Below are positions 53,903-62,565 of a stretch of 64,000 nt of DNA, in pieces. Where the stretch lies: the NCBI RefSeq assembly GCF_000761245.1, contig NZ_AWOR01000037.1, positions 1 to 64,000 of the forward strand, written 5' to 3'. Within the stretch, counting starts at the first letter, position 1, and each line of letters begins with the position of its first letter. Made by a program: the position numbers and the translations under genes. The notes beneath the pieces were generated by a model. The model was given only the letters and a program-made list of their open reading frames with translations. It did not search any database and was not told the DNA's origin. Source of the stretch: Comamonas testosteroni (GTDB lineage: Bacteria; Pseudomonadota; Gammaproteobacteria; Burkholderiales; Burkholderiaceae_C).

Positions 53903-54171
53903 CTTCGACAGTGGAGAATGTTTCGCGTCGGTTGATCGACGACTTATTCCCAGAAACCTTACCTAAGCGCACGAAGCCTCGCGTGTTGATGCATGTCAGC
54001 GATGCTGGCCAAGTGGATTCCGGCAAGCCGGAGGACATAGGCAAGCCGCTGTGCAAAATGACCTGCAGACGCTGCGGCGCTGAGAGCGATTACATGATCT
54101 TCGGGACCATCACAGCTGCGAAACGCGGCATCCCATGCAAAGCCTGCAATACGCTAGGAAGTACGTCATGA
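53893..54171 (+). CDS. Small CxxC zinc-ribbon-like protein, paralogue of 35297-35551
   Basis: A 92-residue protein with pairs CRRCG and CKACN. It shares LFPE, RVLMHVSDAG, CRRCG and KRGIPC..CN with the protein at 35297-35551. The proposed ATG lies in the palindrome, 11 bp behind AAGG; a later start at GTG 53911 is possible. It overlaps the next gene by 4 bp (ATGA). Confidence 0.62.
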   Translation: MRKTSTVENVSRRLIDDLFPETLPKRTKPRVLMHVSDAGQVDSGKPEDIGKPLCKMTCRRCGAESDYMIFGTITAAKRGIPCKACNTLGSTS

Positions 54172-54482
54172 AGGAACTGACAGCTCAAGCTGTTTTCGAT
54201 GAGGCTTTCAAGCCTGGGCGCGCTCCACGCAGCGAGCCATACATGCAAGGTGTACTGGCATCGCTGCGTGTTCGTATTGACAGGTTGCCGAAGGTGCCAT
54301 GCCCGTATGTGGTCGGCACTGCTGATTCAGATGCCTTCTTCGCAGGAGTCGAGGAAGGGCGTGATCTATCACCTGAAGACGGTCAACCTGGACTGCTCGA
54401 TGTGTATGCTTTTCTGGATGAAATAGAGCAGGGAGAAAACAGCTCTGTTCATGGAGTGAACCCAGAGAGCATCCAGCGATAG
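54168..54482 (+). CDS. Hypothetical protein
   Basis: A 104-residue acidic protein (MKELTAQAVFDEAFKPGRAP, GVEEGRDLSPEDGQPGLLDV). No family recognised. It is coupled by ATGA overlap to the zinc-ribbon-like gene and is followed by the second copy of the 36-bp repeat. Confidence 0.5.
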   Translation: MKELTAQAVFDEAFKPGRAPRSEPYMQGVLASLRVRIDRLPKVPCPYVVGTADSDAFFAGVEEGRDLSPEDGQPGLLDVYAFLDEIEQGENSSVHGVNPESIQR

Positions 54483-54488
54483 CTGAGT

Positions 54489-54524
54489 GAAGCTGATGGC
54501 CTCCTCGATCTGCTTTTGTCTTGC
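54489..54524. repeat. 36-bp perfect direct repeat, copy 2 (partner 36037-36072)
   Basis: Identical to 36037-36072. Here it lies between genes; on the minus strand it reads ARQKQIEEAISF-like codons as in the membrane protein gene, but no gene frame continues around it. Confidence 0.85.
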
Positions 54525-54611
54525 GCTACCCGCTTCTGCATTGGCGAATAGGTAGCGCTTGCATTTTTCAGGGCTATGAAAGACTGATTGCATCGTTTCA
54601 AGGATTTCCCC

Positions 54612-56072
54612 ATGAGCATGCACACAGTCACAACTCGCAAACTCAGTGAGCGCGATGGATCGCCTCGTCTTTGGCTTGAGGGCAAGCGACTTCTCAACTC
54701 GGGCTTTGAGCCTGGACATCAGTTTGTTGTTGAACCCTACGGCCTCGGTGTCGTGCTTAAACTTCAAGAGCAGGGCACGAACAAAGTCGCTCGCCGTGAG
54801 CGTAAGAAGGACGGGCGCATTGATTCCATCATCGATGTCCGAGACTCCACCGCCCTGGCTCCGCTGATGGGGTGCAAGGCCATCCGCGTGGTCTTCGGTG
54901 AACGTCAAGTCTTTGTCTCTCCTATGGCCTCGGAGCTGCGTTTGATTCGCCGCGTCAAGCGTTTGATGGAGCGCTTGAAGGCGGGCAAGAGTCTCGCCAC
55001 TGCGGGGGTAGCCAGCGGCGGTGGAGTGCTGGACCACGCGTTACATGCGGGCCTGCGCAAGGCCGGTATCAAGGCGCATCTGCACGCCTTCAATGAGATC
55101 CGCGAAGACCTCACAGAACAAGCGTTGGAATACAACGAATTACTCAATGACTCCACCATCGTATTGAACCTTCCTTTGCAGGAGCTGGCTTTCGATGAAA
55201 TGGTGATGGACCGCATCGGTGAGGTTGACGTTGTTTGCATGGGCCTTCCGTGTTCTGGTGCCTCCAAAGCGGGCCGAGCAAAGCGACGTACAGACATGCC
55301 CGAAGCTCACCCGGATGTGGGGCATCTGGTCGCCGGAGCAATTGCCCTCCTGGCCAAGCTGAACGCATCTGTGTGCATCTTTGAGAATGTGATCCCCTGG
55401 GGCAATTCAGCCAGTGCATGCATTCTTCGTCAACAACTGCGCGATATGGCCTATGAGACGCATGAGCGCGTTCTTAGCGGCCCGGAATTCGGTGATTTGG
55501 AAGCCCGTGAGCGCTTCTATATGGTGGCTGTATCGCGTGGGATAGACTTTAATTTCGAGGCCATGGCCAGCAAGCCAGCGTGCTCGTCGCGCACTCTGGC
55601 AGATGTATTGGAGCCAGAGGAAGTCGTGAAGGACCGTTGGTCAACGATGGACGGACTCAAAGCAAAGCAAGAGCGCGACAAAGAGGCGGGGAAGAATTTC
55701 ATGATGCGCGTCTTCAAGGCCGAAGACACGTTCATTGGTGCGTTGACTAAGGGCATCACAAAAAACCGCAGCACCGACCCGAAAATTCAGCACCCGACGA
55801 ACCCTGAGTTGCTGCGCGTGCCTACAGCCATCGAGCATGCAGCGTGCAAAGGAATTCCTAAGCATTTGATTGAAGGCCTGCCCCAGACCAAGGCCAATGA
55901 GTTGCTGGGACAAAGCGTCACTTACGGTGCGGCTTCATCGCTCGGTGAGCATGCTGGGCGTGAGATCTTGCGTTGGGCTAATTCGTTTGGTCACTGCGTC
56001 AAGACCGCACTGCAGCAGCTGCGCAAGACTGTGCCCGTGGGGCAAAGTGAATTGTTCAGCGCTGCAGCGTGA
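54612..56072 (+). CDS. DNA (cytosine-5) methyltransferase
   Basis: A 486-residue protein from ATG 54612. After an N-terminal domain of about 110 residues, the C5-methyltransferase motifs appear: VASGGGVLDHALHAGLRKAG (motif I region), VCMGLPCSGASKAGR (catalytic Pro-Cys, motif IV), and CIFENVIPW (motif VI). QSVTYGAASSLGEHAGREIL may correspond to motif X. No restriction enzyme gene lies beside it, so it is an orphan, perhaps protecting the plasmid from host restriction. A TTGCATTTTT element at 54559 could be its promoter. Confidence 0.85.
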   Translation: MSMHTVTTRKLSERDGSPRLWLEGKRLLNSGFEPGHQFVVEPYGLGVVLKLQEQGTNKVARRERKKDGRIDSIIDVRDSTALAPLMGCKAIRVVFGERQVFVSPMASELRLIRRVKRLMERLKAGKSLATAGVASGGGVLDHALHAGLRKAGIKAHLHAFNEIREDLTEQALEYNELLNDSTIVLNLPLQELAFDEMVMDRIGEVDVVCMGLPCSGASKAGRAKRRTDMPEAHPDVGHLVAGAIALLAKLNASVCIFENVIPWGNSASACILRQQLRDMAYETHERVLSGPEFGDLEARERFYMVAVSRGIDFNFEAMASKPACSSRTLADVLEPEEVVKDRWSTMDGLKAKQERDKEAGKNFMMRVFKAEDTFIGALTKGITKNRSTDPKIQHPTNPELLRVPTAIEHAACKGIPKHLIEGLPQTKANELLGQSVTYGAASSLGEHAGREILRWANSFGHCVKTALQQLRKTVPVGQSELFSAAA

Positions 56073-56086
56073 GTGCGTTGCACCCA

Positions 56087-56848
56087 TCAAAGATGCGGGT
56101 GGTACTGTCTGGCCATCTGGCGTGCCTGTGCGAAGCCTCGACACACAGATTCACAAACTGGTTTCTGAGCGCGAAGAAACATGAGGGCAGGGCCAATGCT
56201 GGGAACTTCAATTCCGTCGCGGGTGGAATTGAGATGGCCGAGATGGCTGGGCAGGTAGTCTTGCCATCCCACAAATTCTGGATACGGGATCAGGTGATGG
56301 CTTCCGCTGTCTCTCGATTGCACGCGCAGCCAGCTGCTCCCGTCCGCCATTTGTATGAAAAGGACAGAGCGAAGTGGATCAACCCATGGCCAGGGCGGCA
56401 GTGCATTGCGCAGAGCCTCCCCAACGACCAGCTTTGGTGCCATGGCAGCTGGGGTAGGCCTGGACGGTGGAGAGTTGGTAGGGCGAGCTTTTGCAGCAAG
56501 TGCTTGGGACATGGCCAGTGCCTGCAGAGCCTCACTGGCCAGCTGGGCTTCGTATTCATTTTTCAAGCGTGCAAGAAGCTCGTGGGTATTGCTGATCAGG
56601 ATCTGGCGCTCTTCCTCAGTCAGCTCTCGGCCATTGCCAGACGATACGGAATAGGCAGGCTGGCTCAAGTCGATACCTGCAGCATAGCCATCCTTGGTAA
56701 TGCATGTAGATCCAATGAGCTTGATGTCACCAGCATCGTCCACCACGTAGATACGCTTGTGGATCGGGTGATTGCAGTTGGGGAACATGCAGCGAACCCG
56801 GTTCTCTTGATTGACAGAGACGATGGCTAAAAGTCGGCGTTGATTCAT
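56087..56848 (-). CDS. Hypothetical protein with N-terminal cysteine cluster
   Basis: A 253-residue protein from ATG 56848. Near the N-terminus CMFPNCNHPIHKRIYVVDDA and IGSTCI give a possible metal site (C, C, H, H, C). A helical middle (LTEEERQILISNTHELLARL) and a proline-rich linker follow. It is convergent with the methyltransferase gene (14 bp between stops). No family recognised. Confidence 0.6.
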   Translation of the reverse strand: MNQRRLLAIVSVNQENRVRCMFPNCNHPIHKRIYVVDDAGDIKLIGSTCITKDGYAAGIDLSQPAYSVSSGNGRELTEEERQILISNTHELLARLKNEYEAQLASEALQALAMSQALAAKARPTNSPPSRPTPAAMAPKLVVGEALRNALPPWPWVDPLRSVLFIQMADGSSWLRVQSRDSGSHHLIPYPEFVGWQDYLPSHLGHLNSTRDGIEVPSIGPALMFLRAQKPVCESVCRGFAQARQMARQYHPHL

Positions 56849-56928
56849 GGTTCCCCCCATACACTGCTGGTGCCCAATCATCAGGCGCTGGCTGCTGGGA
56901 TTGTCACAAAGAAACGGAGAGGAATGAA

Positions 56929-57510
56929 ATGATCGAACGGGACAAGCTACCCGAGCAAGAGACGATGGTTGGTTTCATGGAGGAAAACGATGTGCAGGGT
57001 GTTTATTACGGCCTGCAACTTGCAGAGCGCGCATACGGCGGCGGTGTGCGCGCGGGTATCGATGCCCTGGTTCACAAGCCCAAGGAATTTGATGCGGCGG
57101 TCGCAACGTACTTGAGACAGCCCAATCGACAGGTTCAAATGCACACTGCCATTTTTGGCGGCGGCGGCCTGCTTTTCGGAGCGTTAGCTGCTAAAGATCT
57201 GATCAATGGAAGCGAAGATAACTTTCTGACCGTTCTCAAGGCTGCGATTGCTGTATTTGGGGTGCTTGCAGCACTGCATGAGAGGATGAAGAGGGCCGTC
57301 ATGGGCAAGATGATTGATTCGATCAGTGCAGCCCTAGACTCCACACCCGCAAGTTTGAATCGTGAAAGATATTCGGCGTTCTTGCATGAAAATCCCCAGC
57401 TCAAGGCTTTTGCTGAAAGGCTCAACCAGGCGAGCGAACTTCCAACGTTGCGTGATCTGGTTGCGCTGAAGTTTCATGAGATTGACCTGTTAGGAGCAGT
57501 GAGCAGCTGA
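56929..57510 (+). CDS. Hypothetical membrane-associated protein
   Basis: A 193-residue protein with one or two weak hydrophobic segments (MHTAIFGGGGLLFGALAAKD, LKAAIAVFGVLAALHERMKR). GGAGAGG precedes the ATG. It lies 2 bp ahead of the next gene, so both belong to one operon that continues to 58852. No family recognised. Confidence 0.55.
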   Translation: MIERDKLPEQETMVGFMEENDVQGVYYGLQLAERAYGGGVRAGIDALVHKPKEFDAAVATYLRQPNRQVQMHTAIFGGGGLLFGALAAKDLINGSEDNFLTVLKAAIAVFGVLAALHERMKRAVMGKMIDSISAALDSTPASLNRERYSAFLHENPQLKAFAERLNQASELPTLRDLVALKFHEIDLLGAVSS

Positions 57511-57512
57511 GC

Positions 57513-58241
57513 ATGTCCAAGCAGTACGAAAAGCACAAATTGAGCCGCTGGGTTCGGGAGGACGAAATCGGTCGCGTCACTGCTTGGCTGCGTGCATTTC
57601 GCGCGGCGCTTGAACAGTTGGGTCTTCCAGGCGCGACAATTCGCTACGGTGACAAACGCACGCTTCAGGAGTGGATTCGGCAGGACGGCTCCCTCGTACT
57701 GGAGCGGGCCGACAACATCGTTCCACTGGCAACAAAGACCCCGAACTTGGTTCCGCAGGTAGTAGTGCATTTGCAAGTTCTCTTGCCTTCAGACGCACAG
57801 AGTTTTGGCATTTCTCAGGTTGTGCTTGATAAGCTGGTGTCCACGTTCAATGCGTTCATCGACCACAAGCCTAAGGCTCGTACACCGGTCCAGGCCCAGG
57901 CTCCAGCCGTGACGATTGTGGAGTTTTTGGCCCACTTCCACGCAGTGATGCAAGAGCTACCGAGTGAAAGTACGGATTGGGGGTTGTTCAGTATTCATGC
58001 CAGGGAGACGGTTGCTCGAATTGGAAAAGTGAAGGTGAGTGTCGAGCAATTGCAGTTCGCAGAAAGCCTCTTCGAGCATCTGATCAACCGTCAGAAGAAG
58101 TTGGTCATTTCTTACCAGCGCTTCTTGCATTCAGGTCAAGTTCGTATCACCCAGAGAAACGGGGTGTTCGTCTGGAGTGATGTACACATAGCCTGCAGTC
58201 TCTATGCAAGGGCTGTGGGCATGAGTGGCTTCGTATGGTGA
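57513..58241 (+). CDS. Hypothetical protein
   Basis: A 242-residue soluble protein (MSKQYEKHKLSRWVREDEIG). Middle part has alternating strands and helices; end part VWSDVHIACSLYARAVGMSG. No motif recognised. It is translationally close to both neighbours in a three-gene operon. Confidence 0.5.
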   Translation: MSKQYEKHKLSRWVREDEIGRVTAWLRAFRAALEQLGLPGATIRYGDKRTLQEWIRQDGSLVLERADNIVPLATKTPNLVPQVVVHLQVLLPSDAQSFGISQVVLDKLVSTFNAFIDHKPKARTPVQAQAPAVTIVEFLAHFHAVMQELPSESTDWGLFSIHARETVARIGKVKVSVEQLQFAESLFEHLINRQKKLVISYQRFLHSGQVRITQRNGVFVWSDVHIACSLYARAVGMSGFVW

Positions 58242-58252
58242 GGGACGTTGGG

Positions 58253-58852
58253 ATGGGTTCAGATTTCAAGCAGCTGCTGGCCAGCATAGACAAGGACCAT
58301 TTGGCCAAGATCATCGACCGACAGAATGCTCAGAGTTGTGGCCTGACTCTGGATGAGTACGAAGCTTCTATGGCATACAACAAGTCGCTGCAGGAGGAGG
58401 GCGCGTTGTACCTCGGAAAGCCGGTAAATGAGTGGCCTGCACTTGTTTTCAACTGGGACTATTCCCAAGCTGGCCAGCACTTCGCAATGGATGGAGTGCC
58501 CGAGCATGCGATGCTTGAGATGTACCCAAATGGCCTGCGCTTGGGTCACATGCCGCTGCGCGAGTTCGATCAAAATCTGGCCCGCTACTGCCGCCGCGAC
58601 ACGGAAAAAGAGCTGTGGTCACACGGGTCTGATTGGCGACTGGCCCAGGTGATAGCTCATCTGCGCCGTGGGATGCCAATGACCCCGCCGCTTGTGATTC
58701 GCGTTAAAGATGAAGCTTTTTTCAGCGGTGGCAATCATCGCTACGCCGCAGCAAAGGCCGTGGGCTTAGCCGTCATTCCGTTCTATGTGAACGAAGACGA
58801 TGTGACCGAGATTGAAGAGATTCTGGATGTGACCTGGGGGCAACCGCGTTGA
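58253..58852 (+). CDS. ParB/sulfiredoxin-fold-like protein
   Basis: A 199-residue protein. The C-terminal part contains AQVIAHLRRGMPMTPPLVIR and FFSGGNHRYAAAKAVGLAVI, the P-(L/I)-V-I strand and G-x-H-R-x-x-A-A turn typical of the ParB N-terminal/sulfiredoxin fold, which can bind nucleotides. There is no HTH. ATG 58253 has GAGGGA ahead; ATG 58235 overlaps the preceding stop. Role unknown. Confidence 0.62.
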   Translation: MGSDFKQLLASIDKDHLAKIIDRQNAQSCGLTLDEYEASMAYNKSLQEEGALYLGKPVNEWPALVFNWDYSQAGQHFAMDGVPEHAMLEMYPNGLRLGHMPLREFDQNLARYCRRDTEKELWSHGSDWRLAQVIAHLRRGMPMTPPLVIRVKDEAFFSGGNHRYAAAKAVGLAVIPFYVNEDDVTEIEEILDVTWGQPR

Positions 58853-59003
58853 GTATGGGCGCTGGCCTTAATTGCCCATCATGCAGATACGCAATGACCG
58901 GCCTGCTTTTACTGCACCACCAGCAACAATCGCCTCGAAGCGGGTATCTATCTAGGACGGTTCTGGGATTCTCTGGTTGCCGCCTCTTTCCACGGCCATT
59001 GCC

Positions 59004-59474
59004 TTACTGGAGCTTGCTTTGGACCAGTTTTGGTAAGGTGAATAGACTCACTTTGGGTACGCCGAGAGCTGCTTCCAGGATGCTATCGCACAGGATGATG
59101 CGTTGAGCTTGAGGATCATGAAGCGCATTCGCCTCGATGTAGGCGTAGACCCTGCGCACCGCCTCAGCATGACTGATTCGTTCGTGACCAATTATGAGAG
59201 CGATGGATTGGGACGGTGAAAGCAGTTTTTCTGGCTTTTCTGGTTCTGCTGGAGAGGGCAGCTCATCGTCATCAGCATCCAGGGAACTATCAAGGCTCTC
59301 GCATGGCGGATTCCCGCAGCGCTCACACTTTTCCCAGGATTCGCTCGTCGGACTGACGCGAACCCGCCAGTCCATATGACTTTCAAAGCACCCACGGCAG
59401 AGGACTGTAGACCAGTGCCATGGGCCATCCAGTGCGCCATCGTCATCGTAGAAATCACAGACTAGGTTGCTCAT
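59004..59474 (-). CDS. SWIB/MDM2-domain protein with N-terminal cysteine cluster
   Basis: A 156-residue protein from ATG 59474. The N-terminal part has CRGCFE and CERCGNPPC, a possible zinc ribbon, then an acidic linker. The last 70 residues follow the SWIB/MDM2 pattern: LLSPSQSIALIIGHERISHA, EAVRRVYAYIEANALHDPQA, IILCDSILEAALGVPKVSLF. Bacterial SWIB proteins are mainly known from chlamydiae and some phages, plasmids and proteobacteria; DNA or topoisomerase-related roles are suggested but unproved. Confidence 0.8.
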   Translation of the reverse strand: MSNLVCDFYDDDGALDGPWHWSTVLCRGCFESHMDWRVRVSPTSESWEKCERCGNPPCESLDSSLDADDDELPSPAEPEKPEKLLSPSQSIALIIGHERISHAEAVRRVYAYIEANALHDPQAQRIILCDSILEAALGVPKVSLFTLPKLVQSKLQ

Positions 59475-59604
59475 TTCTTGGCCTTCCTTTTGCGTGGTTC
59501 GTATTTGGAGCGTGAACTTGCCCAAAACGGGTCGCGCAGCATTGAAGAGTACAGCTTCGACGCTTCTAAGGTTCGGATTCCTTCACAGACTTTCACAGGA
59601 AATC

Positions 59605-59937
59605 ATGAGCTGCATTCCAAATCGAACCTCGCCCAACACTGAAAAGAGGATTGGCGCGAACGGCGGCAAGTACCAGGCACGCTTCAAAAATGCTGATGGT
59701 TCTTGGACTCCATGGTGGAACCTTGGCGGGGGATTGAATGCGTCGGATGTCGAGGTGAAGCTGGTGGAAGCTGCTGAGCAGCCGGTGGGGCCAATGTGGA
59801 ATGCGTTGCTTAACTATGTTCTGGAGAATCAGAGCGAAGATCCCATGGCGCTGCTTCGTTTGTGGCGCGAAGGTTCGTTCGACGTTATTCGCAAAGAGTG
59901 GCCGGATGCGCCGAAAGAAATCTACCCAACGGCATAA
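59605..59937 (+). CDS. Hypothetical protein
   Basis: A 110-residue protein (MSCIPNRTSPNTEKRIGANG) with a WTPWWNLGGG segment. No family recognised. It is divergent from the SWIB-domain gene, with 130 bp between starts. Confidence 0.5.
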   Translation: MSCIPNRTSPNTEKRIGANGGKYQARFKNADGSWTPWWNLGGGLNASDVEVKLVEAAEQPVGPMWNALLNYVLENQSEDPMALLRLWREGSFDVIRKEWPDAPKEIYPTA

Positions 59938-60159
59938 ATTCGTTGGGAGTAGCCGGTCAGGTGTGTGGTCCTGGCTCTTCCGCCGGGAACTCACACCTTT
60001 TTGTCAAAAGAACTCTCTAGCTCTCCAAGCTGTCACGAGAGTATTCCGGTTGAACTGACCGTCTGTGCCGGTTGAGGCTGACAAGGCTGCTGGTCGATTC
60101 GCTCTTTCCTTTGCTCGCTACGAATGGTCTACACTGCCTCTCTATTTGGAAGAGATTGC

Positions 60160-60567
60160 ATGGCAGATCCTTTTGTTCCGGGTAACTACGTTCATCATGA
60201 ATGGAATGTGGGACCTTCACGTTTAACAACTACGTCGCCACCATATGTGTTCTATCACTACACAAGAGTTGATCCGAGCACATTCGAATGCAATAAAAAT
60301 GGAATGCAGACTGTACGACCTAACCCTCTAGGCAGTAGCTGTTCAACTCATTGGTGCTCTGTCAAGATTGGCAGTTACGACACCGAGTCTCTTGTAGATG
60401 CTATCGGCTTTGCTCCTGACGCTCCGATTTGGCGCATTGAGCTGCATCTGCTTCAGCAAGAGTTCGTTTATGTTCGACAGGGCTTTCGGCAAAAGCGCAG
60501 CGGTGTGATCGATTATGAAATTAAGATGGAAGTGCCACTAACGCGCTGCACCATTGTTGCTATCTAG
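60160..60567 (+). CDS. Hypothetical protein
   Basis: A 135-residue protein from ATG 60160, behind GGAAGAGA; ATG 60124 is in frame but without a ribosome site. The segment VFYHYTRVDPSTFECNKNGM resembles the H-Y-T start of some ADP-ribosyltransferase-like folds, but no further motif confirms it. Convergent with umuC. Confidence 0.5.
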   Translation: MADPFVPGNYVHHEWNVGPSRLTTTSPPYVFYHYTRVDPSTFECNKNGMQTVRPNPLGSSCSTHWCSVKIGSYDTESLVDAIGFAPDAPIWRIELHLLQQEFVYVRQGFRQKRSGVIDYEIKMEVPLTRCTIVAI

Positions 60568-60659
60568 GACGGCAATGGGTCGATTGCTGCCGGTGGTCTG
60601 TGTAAGCAGGCCGATCATCTTGCATCGGAACGATGGTCAATTAGCACCAGCTCCTGCAG

Positions 60660-61970
60660 TCACGCCCTGGCAATTGGCGCATCCTGGAGATTCGTCGTGT
60701 AGTGCGGGGTTCTAAGCTCTTGCCTGCTGTAACTTTTCACGGTGGTGCTCGCTGTGCGCAGGCAATGTCGGCCATAGCGCTCATTGACGGCATCGACGGC
60801 CAGCATCAGGGCATGTTCTTTAGACGACAGCGGCCCCTCGTTTGTTACGTCCGCACAATCATCAAACAGCAATTGGCCTTGGGCCATGGCCTCTTCGCGC
60901 GAGCTGATGTCCATCAGCATGACGCCTACCTTCACGATGTCATAGCCCGCTTCAAAGATGCTCCGCATTCCAGCTGCTGCGGCAGTACAAAGCTTGCGGG
61001 AGTCGTCTGTCGCTCTGGCTAGGGGTACGACGCGGGAGCGTGCGAATCTCGGGCCATCACGGAATGGGCTACTCATCGCAAATACGGAAACTGCCTTGCT
61101 CACGGAGCCTTGCTGGCGAAGCTTGCGCGCAGCATTGGATGCGAACAGACTGGCCAGCTGCTGCAACTCGTGGCAGGACTCCACCGGCTTGGCAAGGGAG
61201 CGTGAGCACATGATCTGTTGGCGCGTGCTAGAGCCTTCGACATCGATGCAAGCAATGCCATTCAGCTCGCGCACGGTGCGCTCCATATTGACTCCCCACC
61301 TTGCACGTACAGTGCCCGCATCCATGTTGGCCAGATCCAATGCCGTGAGAATGCCGCCGTCGATCAGCTGCGCAGAGTAGCGTCGGCCTATACCCCACAC
61401 CTCGTTGACGGGCGTATTCGCCATGCAGTCCCGCAGTAGGGAGGGCGCACACTGGCCAAGGTTGCATACATGGGCCAGTTCTGCGGGGTAGGTGCCTGGT
61501 CTACGAAAAGCTTGCTTGGAAATATGGCTGGCCAGCTTCGCAAGCGTGAGCGTTTTTCCAATGCCCCCACCCATAGGCAAGCCTAGCCATTGGCCAACAC
61601 GCTCTCGCATGCGCCAGACCCGCTCTGTATGGTCGCCGCGCATGTCACCCAGGTAGCTGAAGGACTCATCGACGGAGTAGGGCTTTGTGTGCTCAGCAAG
61701 GCCTGCAAGCAGGCTGTGCATGCGTGTTGAATAGTCGGAATACAGCGTGAAGTTCGCGGACAGCCCCATTAAGCCTTTCAGCTCGCGCAGATCCTTGAGC
61801 TTGAACCACGGCTCTCCCATCTTGACCCCCAGGGCACGCGCCAGCTCGGATCGGGCCACAACAGCTCCATCGTTTGCTGAAAGGATCACATAGGGGTGTG
61901 AGCGCAGCGCAGGCCGCATGTCCCCCTCTACGGATGCGTAAAAGTTGTGAGCGTCTAAAAGGGCGAACAT
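60660..61970 (-). CDS. umuC: UmuC-like Y-family DNA polymerase V subunit
   Basis: A 436-residue Y-family polymerase. The catalytic segments are MFALLDAHNFYASVEG (Asp in LLDAHNF) and KPYSVDESFSYLG (Asp-Glu). The helix-hairpin region NEVWGIGRRYSAQLIDGGIL and the little-finger domain follow. The UmuC C-terminal part is present. It copies past DNA lesions with loss of accuracy when bound to processed UmuD. It lies 7 bp behind umuD. Confidence 0.93.
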   Translation of the reverse strand: MFALLDAHNFYASVEGDMRPALRSHPYVILSANDGAVVARSELARALGVKMGEPWFKLKDLRELKGLMGLSANFTLYSDYSTRMHSLLAGLAEHTKPYSVDESFSYLGDMRGDHTERVWRMRERVGQWLGLPMGGGIGKTLTLAKLASHISKQAFRRPGTYPAELAHVCNLGQCAPSLLRDCMANTPVNEVWGIGRRYSAQLIDGGILTALDLANMDAGTVRARWGVNMERTVRELNGIACIDVEGSSTRQQIMCSRSLAKPVESCHELQQLASLFASNAARKLRQQGSVSKAVSVFAMSSPFRDGPRFARSRVVPLARATDDSRKLCTAAAAGMRSIFEAGYDIVKVGVMLMDISSREEAMAQGQLLFDDCADVTNEGPLSSKEHALMLAVDAVNERYGRHCLRTASTTVKSYSRQELRTPHYTTNLQDAPIARA

Positions 61971-61977
61971 AGGGCAC

Positions 61978-62433
61978 CTATGAGGGCCGGATATTGAAAC
62001 CGGGAAGCGCGTGCAAGCCAGTGCGTGCAACGCCGAAGATCTCCAGCGTCTGTCCTTCGCGGGGAACCATCTTTGGGTAGGTGGGGTTCGCGGCTTCGAG
62101 GTAGAAGCAGCCGCGCTTTCGGAGGTATTTGATTGTGAAATCCTGGTCCCAGACTGCGACAACGATATGACCCGGTTCCGGGCGTATAGCGCGGTCTACA
62201 AGTACATAGTCCTGATCATGCAATCCGGCCAGCACCATCGAGTCACCGGAGACTCGGAAGTAAAACGTCGCCTGGGGATGAGGAATCAGTAGCTTGCTGA
62301 TATCAATTGGAGACTGGGAAAAGTCCTCGGCAGGGCTAGGAAATCCAGCTCTGACAGCGCCTGAGACGCCGATCAACCAGCATGGTCTGGCGTCGATTGG
62401 CAGTGGCTGTAGGGGAAGAGGGTGGGGCTGCAT
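61978..62433 (-). CDS. umuD: UmuD-like self-cleaving protein
   Basis: A 151-residue S24-family protein. A cleavage site of the A-G type sits in VRAGFPSPAEDF, the nucleophile in RVSGDSMVLAGL and the general base lysine in FTIKYLRK. RecA filaments trigger self-cleavage to UmuD', the active partner of UmuC. Transcription starts under the LexA box at 62451-62466. Start 62433 lies close to that box, leaving a short leader. Confidence 0.92.
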   Translation of the reverse strand: MQPHPLPLQPLPIDARPCWLIGVSGAVRAGFPSPAEDFSQSPIDISKLLIPHPQATFYFRVSGDSMVLAGLHDQDYVLVDRAIRPEPGHIVVAVWDQDFTIKYLRKRGCFYLEAANPTYPKMVPREGQTLEIFGVARTGLHALPGFNIRPS

Positions 62434-62450
62434 GTCGGTTTTGCGGTGTA

Positions 62451-62466
62451 CTGTATATATATACAG
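62451..62466 (-). promoter_or_regulatory. LexA box (SOS operator) of umuDC
   Basis: CTGTATATATATACAG, a perfect 16-bp SOS box, ahead of umuD. Confidence 0.92.
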
Positions 62467-62565
62467 TTTAGCAAAATGCGTGACTCAGCAAAAAGGCCAT
62501 GGTCACAAGCCAGCTTTGCTGGATGTGAGCATGGCCCGAGTTTTTCGTGCGGCTTGCGGTGGTTC

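Noticed and set aside
54489..55037. Minus-strand frame opposite the methyltransferase that contains the 36-bp repeat
   Set aside because: It runs antisense through the methyltransferase N-terminus and only the repeat segment resembles the membrane protein.
58849..59106. 85-codon open frame MSMGAGLNC...
   Set aside because: No protein-like features, and it runs over the end of the convergent SWIB gene.
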